64,000 bases of DNA from Thalassovita gelatinovora (GTDB lineage: Bacteria > Pseudomonadota > Alphaproteobacteria > Rhodobacterales > Rhodobacteraceae). Both the position numbers and the translations under genes were made by a program. Location: the NCBI RefSeq assembly GCF_001458355.1, contig NZ_CYSA01000025.1, positions 94,579 through 158,578 on the forward strand, in the 5' to 3' direction. Of the stretch, positions 42,619 through 52,010 are shown piece after piece (the first letter of the stretch is position 1; each line of letters opens with the position of its first letter). A model generated the notes under the pieces. That model was not told the DNA's origin and searched no databases. It saw only the letters and a list, made by a program, of their open reading frames with translations.

Positions 42619-44285
42619 TGTATCGCTACAATGATTTCGACGACGCCTTTCTGGCCACACGCAACGCCCAATTCCGCGCTCAGGTGGAACGCCGCATTTC
42701 AGGCGCTTTGACCGAAGATGAATTTCGCCCGCTGCGGCTGATGAACGGGTTGTATCTACAACTGCACGCTTACATGCTGCGGGTCGCCATTCCCTATGGC
42801 ACACTCAGCGCCGACCAGATGCGCCAACTGGCCCTAATCGCGGACAAGTTCGACAAGGGATACGGTCATTTCACCACACGCCAGAATATTCAGTATAATT
42901 GGCCGAAACTGACCGACGTTCCCGATATCCTTGACACACTGGCCGATGTAAACCTCCACGCGATTCAGACCAGCGGCAACACGATCCGCAACGTCACCGC
43001 AGATCATTTCGCCGGCGCCGCGGCGGATGAAATCGCCGATCCGCGTCCGGTCGCTGAATTGATCCGGCAATGGTCCACCGACCATCCGGAATTCCAGTTC
43101 CTGCCGCGCAAGTTCAAGTTCGCCGTAACCGGATCCCCCAATGACCGCGCCGTGACCCGGGCCCATGATATCGGTCTGCGCATGGTCGAACGGGATGGCG
43201 AAGCCGGGTTCGAAGTGATCATCGGCGGCGGTCTGGGCCGCACGCCAGTGATCGGCAAAGTGATCCGCGATTTCCTGCCTCAGGCCGATCTGCTGCCCTA
43301 TATCGAAGCGATCGTATCGGTTTATAACACGCTGGGCCGACGCGATAACAAATACAAGGCGCGGATCAAGATCACCGTCAACGAAAACGGTCTGGATGAC
43401 GTCCGCGACCGCGTCGAAAAACGCTTTGCCAAACTGCGACCGCTGTTTGACGGCGTCGATCAGCACCTGCTGGCGCAGATCGAGTCGCATTTCGCCGCGC
43501 CGGATTTCGTGCAGCGCAACCAAGCGCCTTACGAACTGACCTATGCCAATGACCCGGTGTTCCGCGCTTGGGCCGATACCAACCTCGCCGCCCACAAGGC
43601 GGCCGGATACGCCATTGTATCGATTTCGATCAAGGCGCATGGTCAGACCCCGGGCGATGCGACCAGCGACCAGATGCGGTTGATGGCCGATCTGGCTGAC
43701 AAATACAGCCATGGCGAATTGCGCATTAGTCACGAACAGAACGTGATCCTACCGCATGTCCATAAATCCGACCTGCCCGCCCTGCATGCGGCACTCAAGC
43801 CCCAAGGGCTTGCTACCGCCAATATCGGGCTTGTCAGCGATATCATCGCCTGCCCCGGCATGGATTACTGCGCCTTGGCTACCGCCCGGTCGATCCCGGT
43901 GGCGACCCAGATTGCGGAACGGTTTGATATGCTGAAGTTGGAACATGAAATTGGCCCGCTGAAGATCAAGATATCGGGCTGCATCAATGCCTGCGGCCAT
44001 CACCATGTCGGCCATATCGGCATTCTGGGACTGGACCGCGCTGGGGTTGAAAACTACCAGATCACCCTTGGCGGTGATGGCACCGAAGACGCGGTAATTG
44101 GTCAACGCACCGGCCCCGGTTTCGCCTATGACGAAATTACCGATGCGATCGAACGGATCATCCGCACCTATCTGGATCTACGTGACACCCCCGGGGAAAC
44201 TTTCCTCGATGCCTATCGCCGGTTGGGTTCGGCCCCGTTCAAAGCCGCGCTATATCCGGAGGCTGTGAAAAAGAATGCCGCTTGA
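42618..44285 (+). CDS. cysI: Assimilatory sulfite reductase hemoprotein (nitrite/sulfite reductase family)
   Basis: 555 aa cytoplasmic enzyme reducing sulfite to sulfide with six electrons. The siroheme/[4Fe-4S] ligands are CPGMDYC and CINACG near residues 415-460, and the first half-repeat shows FTTRQNIQYNWPKL and QTSGNTIRNVTAD. Basic residues for sulfite binding (RRDNKYKARIKI) are present. The protein continues the DUF2849-cysI-cysH-DUF934-fpr order, so the electron donor is probably ferredoxin/flavodoxin through Fpr rather than a CysJ flavoprotein. The last 11 bases overlap cysH. Siroheme must be supplied from elsewhere on the chromosome. Confidence 0.93.
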   Translation: MYRYNDFDDAFLATRNAQFRAQVERRISGALTEDEFRPLRLMNGLYLQLHAYMLRVAIPYGTLSADQMRQLALIADKFDKGYGHFTTRQNIQYNWPKLTDVPDILDTLADVNLHAIQTSGNTIRNVTADHFAGAAADEIADPRPVAELIRQWSTDHPEFQFLPRKFKFAVTGSPNDRAVTRAHDIGLRMVERDGEAGFEVIIGGGLGRTPVIGKVIRDFLPQADLLPYIEAIVSVYNTLGRRDNKYKARIKITVNENGLDDVRDRVEKRFAKLRPLFDGVDQHLLAQIESHFAAPDFVQRNQAPYELTYANDPVFRAWADTNLAAHKAAGYAIVSISIKAHGQTPGDATSDQMRLMADLADKYSHGELRISHEQNVILPHVHKSDLPALHAALKPQGLATANIGLVSDIIACPGMDYCALATARSIPVATQIAERFDMLKLEHEIGPLKIKISGCINACGHHHVGHIGILGLDRAGVENYQITLGGDGTEDAVIGQRTGPGFAYDEITDAIERIIRTYLDLRDTPGETFLDAYRRLGSAPFKAALYPEAVKKNAA

Positions 44286-45015
44286 AGCCCCATTGAGTCC
44301 GGTCGCCGAACGGGTCACGCATCTGAATGCGCGCTACCGGCACCACGCCGCCAGCGCGGTGTTGAAACGCGCGATGAGCGATCCACAAGTCGGTCGCATC
44401 GCCATGGTCAGTTCCTTCGGAGCCGAAAGCGTCGCGCTGCTGCATATGGTGGCGATGGTGGATCGCGCGACGCCTGTGCTGTTCATCGACACCCAATTGC
44501 TGTTTGCCGAAACGCTGGATTATCAGCATGAAATCGCGGAATTCCTTGGCCTGACCGATCTGCGCATCATCCGCCTCGACAAGGTCACACTGGATGCCGA
44601 AGACCCCTATGGCGCGTTGCACCTGCGCGACACCGATGCCTGCTGCGATCTGCGCAAAACCCGACCATTGGAAAAAGCGTTGAAAGGGTTCGATGCCTGG
44701 ATCACCGGGCGCAAACGGTTTCAGGGTTCCAGCCGCGCCGCGCTCGATTTCTTCGAAAATGAAGACGACAAGCGGATCAAGGTCAACCCTCTGGCCCATT
44801 GGAACAAGCAAGATGTGCAGGATTACATGATCAACAATCGGCTACCCCGTCATCCGCTGATATCAAAGGGATATCCGTCGATCGGGTGCCGCCCCTGCAC
44901 GTCGCCGGTGAAAGCCGGTGAAGACGAACGCGCGGGGCGCTGGCGCGGCAGCGCCAAAGAAGAATGCGGCATCCATTTGATGAATGGCAAGATGGTCAGC
45001 ATAGGAGCGATGTAA
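44275..45015 (+). CDS. cysH: Adenylyl-/phosphoadenylyl-sulfate reductase, [4Fe-4S] type
   Basis: 246 aa. Reduces APS (or PAPS) to sulfite with thioredoxin. It contains the PP-loop-like start VSSFGAESVALLHM, the cluster cysteines Cys123-Cys124 in DACCDLRK and Cys205/Cys208 in GCRPC, and the catalytic Cys231 in ECGIH. The two cysteine pairs identify the assimilatory APS-reductase type. GRKRFQGSSRA is also conserved. It overlaps cysI by 11 bp and DUF934 by one base. Confidence 0.93.
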   Translation: MPLEAPLSPVAERVTHLNARYRHHAASAVLKRAMSDPQVGRIAMVSSFGAESVALLHMVAMVDRATPVLFIDTQLLFAETLDYQHEIAEFLGLTDLRIIRLDKVTLDAEDPYGALHLRDTDACCDLRKTRPLEKALKGFDAWITGRKRFQGSSRAALDFFENEDDKRIKVNPLAHWNKQDVQDYMINNRLPRHPLISKGYPSIGCRPCTSPVKAGEDERAGRWRGSAKEECGIHLMNGKMVSIGAM

Positions 45016-45425
45016 TGAGTGTGATCGTAACCGATACCGGTTTTCAAGCCGATGATTTCACCGGTGAATTTGTTGCCTTTTCAGATGTGAATGATGCCAC
45101 CGATGCCATTGACCTTGGTCCCGATGCCGATCCCCATGACTTGGCAGACAGATTGCCCGCCCTGCAGATGATCCGTGTCGATTTTCCCAGCTTCGCGGAT
45201 GGTCGCGGCTTTACCATCGCCCGGCAACTGCGGTTGATGGGCTATCGTGGGCGTCTGCGCGCCACCGGCCACGTGATTTCCGATCAATACACCATGGCCC
45301 GCCGGTCGGGATTTGACGAGGTCGAAATCAGCGACGATCAGGCCGCCCGTCAACCCGAAACGGAATGGACGTTCCGCGCAAATTGGCACAGTCACGACTA
45401 TCAGACCCGGCTGCGCGCCGGGTAA
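45015..45425 (+). CDS. DUF934 protein of sulfate assimilation operon
   Basis: 136 aa, starting one base inside the cysH stop codon (TAATG). DUF934 signatures: RLPALQMIRVDFPSFADGRGF and ARQLRLMGYRGRLRATGHVI, with DQYTMARRSGFDEVEI following. Its partners are always cysH and sulfite reductase; function unknown, possibly an accessory to sulfite reductase. The operon may end here or continue to fpr after 77 bp. Confidence 0.85.
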   Translation: MSVIVTDTGFQADDFTGEFVAFSDVNDATDAIDLGPDADPHDLADRLPALQMIRVDFPSFADGRGFTIARQLRLMGYRGRLRATGHVISDQYTMARRSGFDEVEISDDQAARQPETEWTFRANWHSHDYQTRLRAG

Positions 45426-45445
45426 AATCGGAAACCGCCTTTCAT

Positions 45446-45459
45446 CTGACATGGATCAA
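45446..45459. promoter_or_regulatory. FNR-like half-symmetric box upstream of fpr
   Basis: CTGAC-ATGG-ATCAA: the right half is perfect, the left has two departures from TTGAT. It lies in the 77-bp gap before fpr; it could be an FnrL site or coincidence. Confidence 0.3.
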
Positions 45460-45502
45460 AGCTAACTGAGGAAGGCCGGTTTACTGACCGGGCAATGACA
45501 TT

Positions 45503-46357
45503 ATGACCGAGATGATCAACGTGACCGACACTGCGGCCTCTGCGCCAAAACTTCCCACCCTGCCTGATGCCCAGACCGTGACTGAGGTCAAGCATTGGAC
45601 GGATCGTCTGTTTTCCTTCCGTTGCACCCGTCCCGCATCATTGCGGTTTCGGTCCGGTGAATTCGTGATGATCGGGTTGATGGGCGACCCCGACCCCAAG
45701 ACGGGCAAACAAAAACTGCTGTTGCGGGCCTATTCCATTGCTTCACCCTCTTGGGACGAAGAACTGGAATTCTATTCGATCAAGGTGCAGGATGGACCGC
45801 TGACCTCGCGGCTGCAACATATCCAACCGGGCGATCAGATCATCCTGCGCCCCAAACCGGTCGGTACATTGGTGCATGACGCCTTGCTGCCGGGCAAACG
45901 GATCTGGTTCTTTGCTACCGGCACCGGGTTTGCGCCTTTTGCTTCGCTGTTGCGCGAACCGCAAACCTATGAAGATTATGACGAGGTCATCATCACCCAT
46001 ACCTGCCGCGAAGTGGGCGAATTGCAGTATGGTCATGACCTGATCGAGGCGCTCAAAAGCGATGAGCTGCTCAACGATGTGATCGGTGAAGGGTTCTGGA
46101 AAAAGATCAAATATTACCCCACCACCACCCGAGAAGAGAGCCCGAAAATGGGCCGTATCACCGACTTGATGCGCAAGGGCGAAGCGTTCGAGGATTTGGG
46201 TGTCGCGCCGATCAACCCGCAAGACGACCGCGCGATGGTTTGCGGCAATTTGGCCTTCAACCTTGAAATCAAGGAGATGCTGGAAGGCTATGGGCTGGAA
46301 GAAGGCGCCAATTCGAAACCGGCACAATATGTGGTGGAAAAGGCGTTTCTGGACTGA
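45503..46357 (+). CDS. fpr: Ferredoxin/flavodoxin--NADP+ reductase
   Basis: 284 aa soluble FAD enzyme that moves electrons between NADPH and ferredoxin or flavodoxin, supplying sulfite reductase here and oxidative-stress responses in general. FAD motif is LRAYSIASPSWD near residue 77 and the NADP-binding GTGFAPFASLLREP near residue 140; CGNLAFNLEIKEML and a terminal VEKAFLD complete the bacterial subclass I type. M4 (45512) is an alternative start. It follows the cys operon on the same strand and ends before a terminator. Confidence 0.93.
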   Translation: MTEMINVTDTAASAPKLPTLPDAQTVTEVKHWTDRLFSFRCTRPASLRFRSGEFVMIGLMGDPDPKTGKQKLLLRAYSIASPSWDEELEFYSIKVQDGPLTSRLQHIQPGDQIILRPKPVGTLVHDALLPGKRIWFFATGTGFAPFASLLREPQTYEDYDEVIITHTCREVGELQYGHDLIEALKSDELLNDVIGEGFWKKIKYYPTTTREESPKMGRITDLMRKGEAFEDLGVAPINPQDDRAMVCGNLAFNLEIKEMLEGYGLEEGANSKPAQYVVEKAFLD

Positions 46358-46403
46358 CCCGGCGCGGTGCGCCTCGCGAGATTTGATCTAGCCCCTGCAA
46401 CAA

Positions 46404-46435
46404 AAAACGCCGCACTAAATATAGCGCGGCGTTTT
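46404..46435. terminator. Intrinsic terminator after fpr
   Basis: AAAACGCCGC (46404-46413) and GCGGCGTTTT (46426-46435) with a 12-base loop. It lies between fpr and the convergent Ala-rich gene and can work both ways. Confidence 0.85.
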
Positions 46436-46457
46436 GCTGTTACTCGACTGACCGGGA

Positions 46458-47162
46458 TTACAGCCCCAGCTTCGCCCGCGCCGCTTGCAGCGCCGCCTTC
46501 AGCAACTCGGGGTTATCCTTGGCTTTTTCGATCGCTGTCTTGGTGGCCATTTTGGTCACCGCGTTCAAATCGGACGCATCAACATATTCCAGCGCCTTAT
46601 CCAACACGAACCCGTCCACGGTAAACAAATCCGCAGGATCGGTGGCTTCTGCGGTGTCGGCGACGTCTGCGGTGGCAGCAGCCTCGGGCACCTCGGGGGT
46701 AGCGGTTTCGGTCATCGCATCACTGGCCGCTTCAACCGCATCACCTGCTGCGTCAGTCGCAGCCCCAACCGCATCACCCGCCGCTTCGGTGGTGGCTTCC
46801 ATCGCCGCATTGGCGGCATCGCTGGCCGCATCAACGGCAGCACCTGCCGCATCGCTGGCGGCTTCGGCCACGCTTGCGCCGCCATCGATCACCGACTGAA
46901 CCGCATCACCGGCGGCTTCTGTGGCCCCCTGAACTGCGTCTTCCACCGCCTGTTCGGCGGTTTCAGTGGCATTTTCGACTGCGGTTTCAACAGCTTCCTG
47001 TGCAGTCTCAGCCGCGTCTTCCACTGGTGCGGGGGGGGCGACCTCTGCTGCCGGGGTTTCTGCCACCGGAACAGGTTCGCTTTCCATAGTTGGTTTGAGG
47101 AATACAAAATATGCCGCAGCAACCACAATCGCTGCCAACACTATCCAAATCGCATTTTTCAT
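46458..47162 (-). CDS. Membrane-anchored Ala/Glu/Asp-rich repeat protein, function unknown
   Basis: 234 aa. One N-terminal span (residues 4-21, AIWIVLAAIVVAAAYFVF) followed by a Pro/Val-rich hinge and about 110 residues of degenerate alanine-rich repeats resembling ATEAAGDAV/ASDAANAA with recurring Ala-x-x-Ala-(Asp/Glu)-Ala. These predict a long amphipathic helix or coiled-coil, reminiscent of LEA-type repeats. The last 60 residues are distinct (ADLFTVDGFVLDKALEYV, KATKTAIEKAKDNPELLKA-like) and helical. The repeated DNA gives long open frames on the other strand. No known family is recognised. Confidence 0.75.
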   Translation of the reverse strand: MKNAIWIVLAAIVVAAAYFVFLKPTMESEPVPVAETPAAEVAPPAPVEDAAETAQEAVETAVENATETAEQAVEDAVQGATEAAGDAVQSVIDGGASVAEAASDAAGAAVDAASDAANAAMEATTEAAGDAVGAATDAAGDAVEAASDAMTETATPEVPEAAATADVADTAEATDPADLFTVDGFVLDKALEYVDASDLNAVTKMATKTAIEKAKDNPELLKAALQAARAKLGL

Positions 47163-47357
47163 GACAATTCACCTTTTTCTCCGGAACCGATTTGCGGACC
47201 GTTCTATTCATGTCCACGACATGCCCCCCAATGATGCTCGCAACAAGGGGGAAAGTGCCGCAATTAAACGCATAAGCGAGGATTTGCCGCTTGAAGTAAT
47301 CTGGCAAAATCGTTACCTTGGGGCCTCGAATTTGCTAACAATTGAAGGAAGAAAACC

Positions 47358-47903
47358 ATAGCCCGCAGACCTCATAACGCGCCCCCGACGCGCGACACCG
47401 GCCCCCGTTTCAACGATCGCATTCGTGCTACGGAAATCCGCCTGATCGGCGCTGACGGTGAAAATGTCGGTGTTGTCACCCCTGCTCGTGCGATGGCCAT
47501 GGCAGAAGAGGCAGGGCTGGATCTGGTGGAAATTTCGCCCAATGCCACGCCGCCTGTGTGCAAGATCATGGATTTCGGCAAGTTCAAATACGAAACGCAG
47601 AAGCGTGAAGCCGAGGCGCGGAAAAAGCAAAAGATCATCGAAGTTAAAGAGGTCAAATTCCGCCCCAACACAGATACGCATGACTATGAGGTCAAGATGC
47701 GTAATGTGATGAAATTCCTGGAAAATGGCGACAAGGTTAAAATCACCTTGCGGTTCCGAGGCCGGGAAATGGCGCACCAGAATCTGGGTCGTGAACTTCT
47801 GGAACGTGTGGCCAAGGACATTACCGAAATCGGCAAGGTTGAAAACATGCCGAAGATGGAAGGCCGCCAGATGATCATGATGATCGGGCCGCTGCCCAAA
47901 TAA
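47358..47903 (+). CDS. infC: Translation initiation factor IF-3, starting at ATA
   Basis: 181 aa. Binds the 30S subunit, checks the start codon and prevents 50S joining. The chain [20 protein letters not shown] precedes [19 protein letters not shown], followed by [24 protein letters not shown] and the C-domain [28 protein letters not shown]. The only start that gives the complete N-domain is ATA at 47358, with GAAGGAAG seven bases upstream; the nearest ATG (47493) would delete the first 45 residues, including most of the N-domain. Non-canonical start codons are known for infC and serve IF-3 autoregulation. A terminator hairpin follows 20 bp downstream. Confidence 0.93.
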   Translation: MARRPHNAPPTRDTGPRFNDRIRATEIRLIGADGENVGVVTPARAMAMAEEAGLDLVEISPNATPPVCKIMDFGKFKYETQKREAEARKKQKIIEVKEVKFRPNTDTHDYEVKMRNVMKFLENGDKVKITLRFRGREMAHQNLGRELLERVAKDITEIGKVENMPKMEGRQMIMMIGPLPK

Positions 47904-47923
47904 TTTACGATACCAAACCATTG

Positions 47924-47959
47924 AAACGCCCCCGGGTAGGCTTACCTCTGGGGGCGTTT
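47924..47959 (+). terminator. Intrinsic terminator of infC
   Basis: AAACGCCCCC (47924-47933) and GGGGGCGTTT (47950-47959) with an inner GGTA/TACC pair. It lies 20 bp after the infC stop and just before the methyltransferase gene. Confidence 0.8.
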
Positions 47960-47978
47960 GTATTTGCAAGGGCATCTT

Positions 47979-48575
47979 ATGTGGGAAAAACGGTTTGCTG
48001 CGACTGATGACTATGTTTTCGGCACGGAACCGGCGCAGTTCCTGACCGAACATACCGACTATCTGGTTGCCGATGCCACGGCCCTGTCGGTCGCCGATGG
48101 TGAAGGCCGAAATTCGGTCTGGATGGCACAGCAGGGTCTACGGGTCACTGCGCTGGAATTCGCGCCGTCGGCCATCGCCAAGGCGCAGAATCTGGCCGAG
48201 GCACGAAATGTGTCGGTGGATTTTCGCCGCACCGATGTGCTGCGCTATGACTGGCCCCAGACCTATGATCTGGTTTTCGGCATCTTCATTCAATTCGTGG
48301 GCCCCGATGAACGGCACAAACTGTTCGAAGGGATAAAACAGGCGGTCAAACCCGGCGGCTTGGTCTTGCTGCACGGCTATACGCCGAAACAGCTGGAACA
48401 CGGCACCGGCGGCCCACCCTTTGCCGAAAACATGTATACCGATGCCATCCTGCGCGCCGCCTTCGCCGGTTGGGGCATTCTGGAATGCCGCGCATACGAA
48501 CGCGAAGTGCAAGAAGGTCGCGGTCATTCCGGTCAATCGGCACTGATAGATTTCGTTGCGCGCAAACCCGAATAG
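47979..48575 (+). CDS. Class I SAM-dependent methyltransferase (TehB-like)
   Basis: 198 aa from ATG 47979. The Rossmann methyltransferase fold shows motif I region LVADATALSVADGEGRNSVWMAQ (Gly-rich loop), ALEFAPSAIAKAQ with the acidic residue of motif II, VLRYDWPQTYDLVFG, and VKPGGLVLLHGYTPKQL of motif IV/V. The shape and spacing are like TehB/thiopurine methyltransferase-type small-molecule enzymes. Substrate unknown. The infC terminator separates it from infC. Confidence 0.85.
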   Translation: MWEKRFAATDDYVFGTEPAQFLTEHTDYLVADATALSVADGEGRNSVWMAQQGLRVTALEFAPSAIAKAQNLAEARNVSVDFRRTDVLRYDWPQTYDLVFGIFIQFVGPDERHKLFEGIKQAVKPGGLVLLHGYTPKQLEHGTGGPPFAENMYTDAILRAAFAGWGILECRAYEREVQEGRGHSGQSALIDFVARKPE

Positions 48576-48614
48576 ACGCCGAACTCTCAACGACCAAATC
48601 TGGCAGGCTCTGGC

Positions 48615-48642
48615 ATTTGAGTATTTTTCAGAACGATGAAAG
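48615..48642 (+). repeat. Dispersed GAGTATTT-type intergenic motif, copy A
   Basis: GAGTATTTTTCAGAAC (48619-48634) followed by GATGAAAG. It is part of the family also seen at 1629, 52011, 61470 and 61517. Confidence 0.5.
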
Positions 48643-48702
48643 CAAGAGGATTCTGATCTTTCACTGCTCTTAACATACTCAATGACCAACCTACCAAAGG
48701 TT

Positions 48703-48729
48703 ACGGCGCGCCTGGTCAAGGCGCGCCGT
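48703..48729. terminator. Strong hairpin between methyltransferase and coxM
   Basis: ACGGCGCGCC (48703-48712), 7-base loop, GGCGCGCCGT (48720-48729) followed by TTTC; placed between convergent genes. Confidence 0.7.
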
Positions 48730-48751
48730 TTCAATCTTGTCAGTCGCACAA

Positions 48752-49534
48752 TCAGGCAGCGGTAACCGCCCGTTTGGTCAGTGTCTTGATCAGGCTGGCG
48801 CGATAGGCCGGAGTACCGTGCAGATCGCCGATCAACCCGTCAGCCGAGGCGCTGAGACCTTCGATTGCGCCCGGCGCGAAATTTGCCGACAACGCCGCTT
48901 CCGCCTCGGTCCAACGGAACACGCCCTCTTCCGATGCGCCGGTCACGGCGACACGCACACCATCGGCGGTTTTGGCAACGAACACACCGACCAACGCAAA
49001 TCGCGATGCAGGTTGTTCGAACTTCTGGTAATTGGCCTTTTCCGGGATCGGGAATTTGACCGCGGTGATAATTTCACCTTCTTCCAGCGCCGTGGTGAAC
49101 ATGCCCTGAAAATAGTCGTCAATCGCGATCTCGCGCGTATTGGTCACAACCGTCGCACCCGACCCCAGCGCCGCCGCTGGATAACAGGCCGCCGGGTCGT
49201 TATTGGCCAAAGATCCGCCAATGGTGCCGCGATTGCGCACCGCCGGATCGCCGATCCCGCCTGCCAAAGCGGCCAGCGCCGGATAGGCCCCGGCTTCGGC
49301 TGCCACAGTGGCATGGGTGGTGCCAGCCCCAATGGTCAAAACACCGCCCGCCTCAGAAACGCCTTTCAACGAATCGATCCCGATCAGGCTGACCAGTGTC
49401 GACGGCGCATTTAGCCGCTGTTTCATTGTCGGGATCAGGGTCTGACCACCGCTCAGCGGCTGGGCATCTTCCGCCTGCAGGGCTGCCACGGCCTCATCGA
49501 CGGTGGCCGGTTTTACGAACTCGAAATTATACAT
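48752..49534 (-). CDS. coxM: FAD-binding subunit of a form II CO-dehydrogenase-like xanthine-oxidase family enzyme
   Basis: 260 aa medium subunit. FAD motifs: LSGGQTLIPTMKQRL near residue 33 and AAEAGAYPALAALAGGIGDPAVRNRGTIGGS spanning about 77-107 (the TIGG pattern). The C-terminal CODH flavin-domain follows (LIGDLHGTPAYRASLI). It transfers electrons from the molybdenum subunit to quinone. It is the last gene of a coxG-S-L-M operon; a GGGGGC-AAG-GCCCCC hairpin (49558-49572) sits in the gap to coxL. Confidence 0.9.
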   Translation of the reverse strand: MYNFEFVKPATVDEAVAALQAEDAQPLSGGQTLIPTMKQRLNAPSTLVSLIGIDSLKGVSEAGGVLTIGAGTTHATVAAEAGAYPALAALAGGIGDPAVRNRGTIGGSLANNDPAACYPAAALGSGATVVTNTREIAIDDYFQGMFTTALEEGEIITAVKFPIPEKANYQKFEQPASRFALVGVFVAKTADGVRVAVTGASEEGVFRWTEAEAALSANFAPGAIEGLSASADGLIGDLHGTPAYRASLIKTLTKRAVTAA

Positions 49535-49588
49535 CTTGTTTCCTCCCCTAAGGGTCTGGGGGCAAGGCCCCCGTTCCCAAGGTTGATA

Positions 49589-51964
49589 TCACTTCATCGA
49601 TTGGATCGCTTCCCAGACGCGCGACGGGCTCAGCGGCATGTTGATATGTTCAACAGGATACCCGCCCCGATGCAATGCATCGATCACCCCATTGACCAAT
49701 GCTGGTGGCGATCCGATCGCGCCTGCCTCGCCACAGCCCTTCACCCCAAGCGGGTTATGGGTACAGGGGGTCTGACAGGAATGATCGACGTCGAAACTGG
49801 GAAGATCGGATGCCCTCGGCATCGCGTAATCCATGTAGGATCCGCTCAGCAACTGCCCATTATCATCATAGGAACAGTTTTCCAGAAGCGCCTGACCGAT
49901 ACCTTGCGCCACCCCGCCATGAACCTGACCTTCAACGATCATCGGGTTGATCACAGTGCCGAAATCATCCGCTGCGGTAAAGCCGAGGACATCGACCTCG
50001 CCGGTTTCCGGGTCTACTTCCACTTCGCAGAAATAGGCCCCTGAAGGATAGGTGAAGTTCGACGGATCATAGAACGCCGTTTCTTCCAGACCCGGCTCGA
50101 TATCTTCCAGCGGATAATTATGCGGGACATAGGCGGCCAGGGTGACATCGCCCCAAGCGACCGATTTATCGGTGCCCGCGACGGTGAATTGACCGTCGGC
50201 CAGTTCGATATCTGCCTCTGACGCCTCCATCAGGTGGGCGGCGATCTTCTTGGCCTTGTTGATCACCTTTTCCGCAGCTCGGACCATGGCCGACCCGCCG
50301 ACCGCGATCGACCGCGACCCGTAGGTACCCATGCCCATCGGCGTTTTCGAAGTGTCGCCATGGACGATATCAATCTGGCTTTCATCGATGCCAATCATTT
50401 CCGCAATAACCTGCGGGAAGGTGGTTTCATGACCCTGCCCGTGACTGTGCGACCCGGTCAGAACGCTGATCGATCCGGTGGCATTGACCCGCACGGTGGC
50501 GCTTTCATACAGCCCCGCACGTGCCCCAAGTTGCCCCACCAGATTCGACGGCGCGATGCCGCAGGCTTCGATGAAATGGGCAACGCCTAGCCCACGCAGC
50601 TTGCCACGCGATTTGCTTTCGGCCACGCGCTTGTCGAAATTGGCGTAATCGCTCATCTCCAACGCCTTATCCAGCGTCGCGTGATAGTTGCCGGTGTCAT
50701 AGGTCACTGCCACCGGCGTGTCATAGGGGAACTGGTCCGGCTTGATAAAGTTTTGCCGCCGCAGTTCCGTCGGATCGACGCCCAACTCGCGCGCCGCCTT
50801 GTCGACCACCCGCTCCAGCTGGAAAGTCGCCTCGGGCCGACCTGCGCCACGATAAGCATCAACTGGAACCGTGTTGGTAAACACCGCCTTCACATTGGTA
50901 TAAACCAATGGCGTCGTGTAATTGCCCGCCAACAGCGTCCCATGCAACCAGGTCGGGACTGAGGGCGCGAAAGTCGACAGATAGGCCCCCATATTGGCAT
51001 AGGTTTCACAACGCAAGGCGGTGAAATTGTTATCCTTATCCAGCGCCAGTTCGATCTTGGTCACATGATCGCGGCCATGGGCGTCGGAAATGAACGCCTC
51101 GGACCGCGATGAAGTCCATTTCACCGGACGGTTCACTGCCTTGGCGGCGAAGGTCACGAAGGCTTCTTCAGCATAATGGAAGATTTTGGTGCCAAAGCCA
51201 CCGCCCACGTCGGGGGCCACAACACGCAGCTTGTGTTCCGGAATGCCCAGCACGAAGGCGCCCATCAGCAGCCGGATCACGTGTGGATTTTGCGAGGTGG
51301 TGTAAAGCGTATAATCATCTGTACCGCGGCTGTAATCGCCGATCGCCACGCGCGGTTCCATCGGATTGGCGACCAGACGGTTATTGACCAGTTCCAACGT
51401 GGTGACATGTGCGGCATTGGCGATTGCGTCGTCCACTGCCGCCTTGTTTTCTTCAACAAAACCCCAGTCATAGCAAAGGTTAGAGGTCAGATCGTCATGC
51501 ACCTTGGTGGCGCCGTCGGTCAGCGCGGCTTTCATGTCCACCACGGCCGGCAATTCGTCGATATCGACCACGATCGCCTCGGCCGCATCGCGGGCCAATT
51601 CCGGTGTTTCGGCCACAACGGCGGCAATCGGATCGCCGACATAGCGCACCTTGCCTTCGGCCAGAACCGGATGCTTGGGTTCCTGCATCGGTTCACCGAA
51701 CTTGTCGGTCACCTGCCACCCGCAGGGAATGCCGCCCACGGCTTCGAAATCTTTCGCGGTGAAGACCCTGAGCACGCCGTCCATCGCTTCGGCGGCAGAA
51801 CTGTCGATGTTGGTGATGGTGCCATGAGCCACATCAGAGCGCAGGAAATGGACATAGGTCTGCCCCGCGATATTGATGTCGTCGGTATAATTGCCTTCCC
51901 CGGTCAAGAACCTTACGTCTTCGCGCCGCTTTGAGCTGGCGCCGATACCATGATCCTTCGGCAT
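49589..51964 (-). CDS. coxL: Molybdopterin-binding large subunit, CoxL form II-like
   Basis: 791 aa. Xanthine-oxidase family molybdenum hydroxylase large subunit. The active-site loop reads AYRGAGR in [18 protein letters not shown], the form II signature; true aerobic CO dehydrogenase (form I) has AYXCSFR. Other conserved parts are the N-terminal [32 protein letters not shown] and the C-terminal [26 protein letters not shown]. Physiological substrate of form II enzymes is generally not CO at high rate. It lies in the cox operon with SD-like GGGAGGA before the start. Confidence 0.92.
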   Translation of the reverse strand: MPKDHGIGASSKRREDVRFLTGEGNYTDDINIAGQTYVHFLRSDVAHGTITNIDSSAAEAMDGVLRVFTAKDFEAVGGIPCGWQVTDKFGEPMQEPKHPVLAEGKVRYVGDPIAAVVAETPELARDAAEAIVVDIDELPAVVDMKAALTDGATKVHDDLTSNLCYDWGFVEENKAAVDDAIANAAHVTTLELVNNRLVANPMEPRVAIGDYSRGTDDYTLYTTSQNPHVIRLLMGAFVLGIPEHKLRVVAPDVGGGFGTKIFHYAEEAFVTFAAKAVNRPVKWTSSRSEAFISDAHGRDHVTKIELALDKDNNFTALRCETYANMGAYLSTFAPSVPTWLHGTLLAGNYTTPLVYTNVKAVFTNTVPVDAYRGAGRPEATFQLERVVDKAARELGVDPTELRRQNFIKPDQFPYDTPVAVTYDTGNYHATLDKALEMSDYANFDKRVAESKSRGKLRGLGVAHFIEACGIAPSNLVGQLGARAGLYESATVRVNATGSISVLTGSHSHGQGHETTFPQVIAEMIGIDESQIDIVHGDTSKTPMGMGTYGSRSIAVGGSAMVRAAEKVINKAKKIAAHLMEASEADIELADGQFTVAGTDKSVAWGDVTLAAYVPHNYPLEDIEPGLEETAFYDPSNFTYPSGAYFCEVEVDPETGEVDVLGFTAADDFGTVINPMIVEGQVHGGVAQGIGQALLENCSYDDNGQLLSGSYMDYAMPRASDLPSFDVDHSCQTPCTHNPLGVKGCGEAGAIGSPPALVNGVIDALHRGGYPVEHINMPLSPSRVWEAIQSMK

Positions 51965-52010
51965 AGTGAATCCTCCCTAGATCGGAACAGGTTTGCCCTG
52001 CCCCTTCCCT

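Noticed and set aside
42834-43733. Open frame of 299 codons on the minus strand
   Set aside because: Antisense to cysI, whose siroheme and cluster motifs fix the coding strand.
46485-47234. Gly/His/Arg-rich plus-strand frame of 249 codons
   Set aside because: It mirrors the alanine-rich repeats of the minus-strand gene; the membrane anchor and start site support the minus strand.
48138-48749. Minus-strand frame of 203 codons
   Set aside because: It overlaps the methyltransferase gene and runs through a terminator hairpin; no homology-like features.
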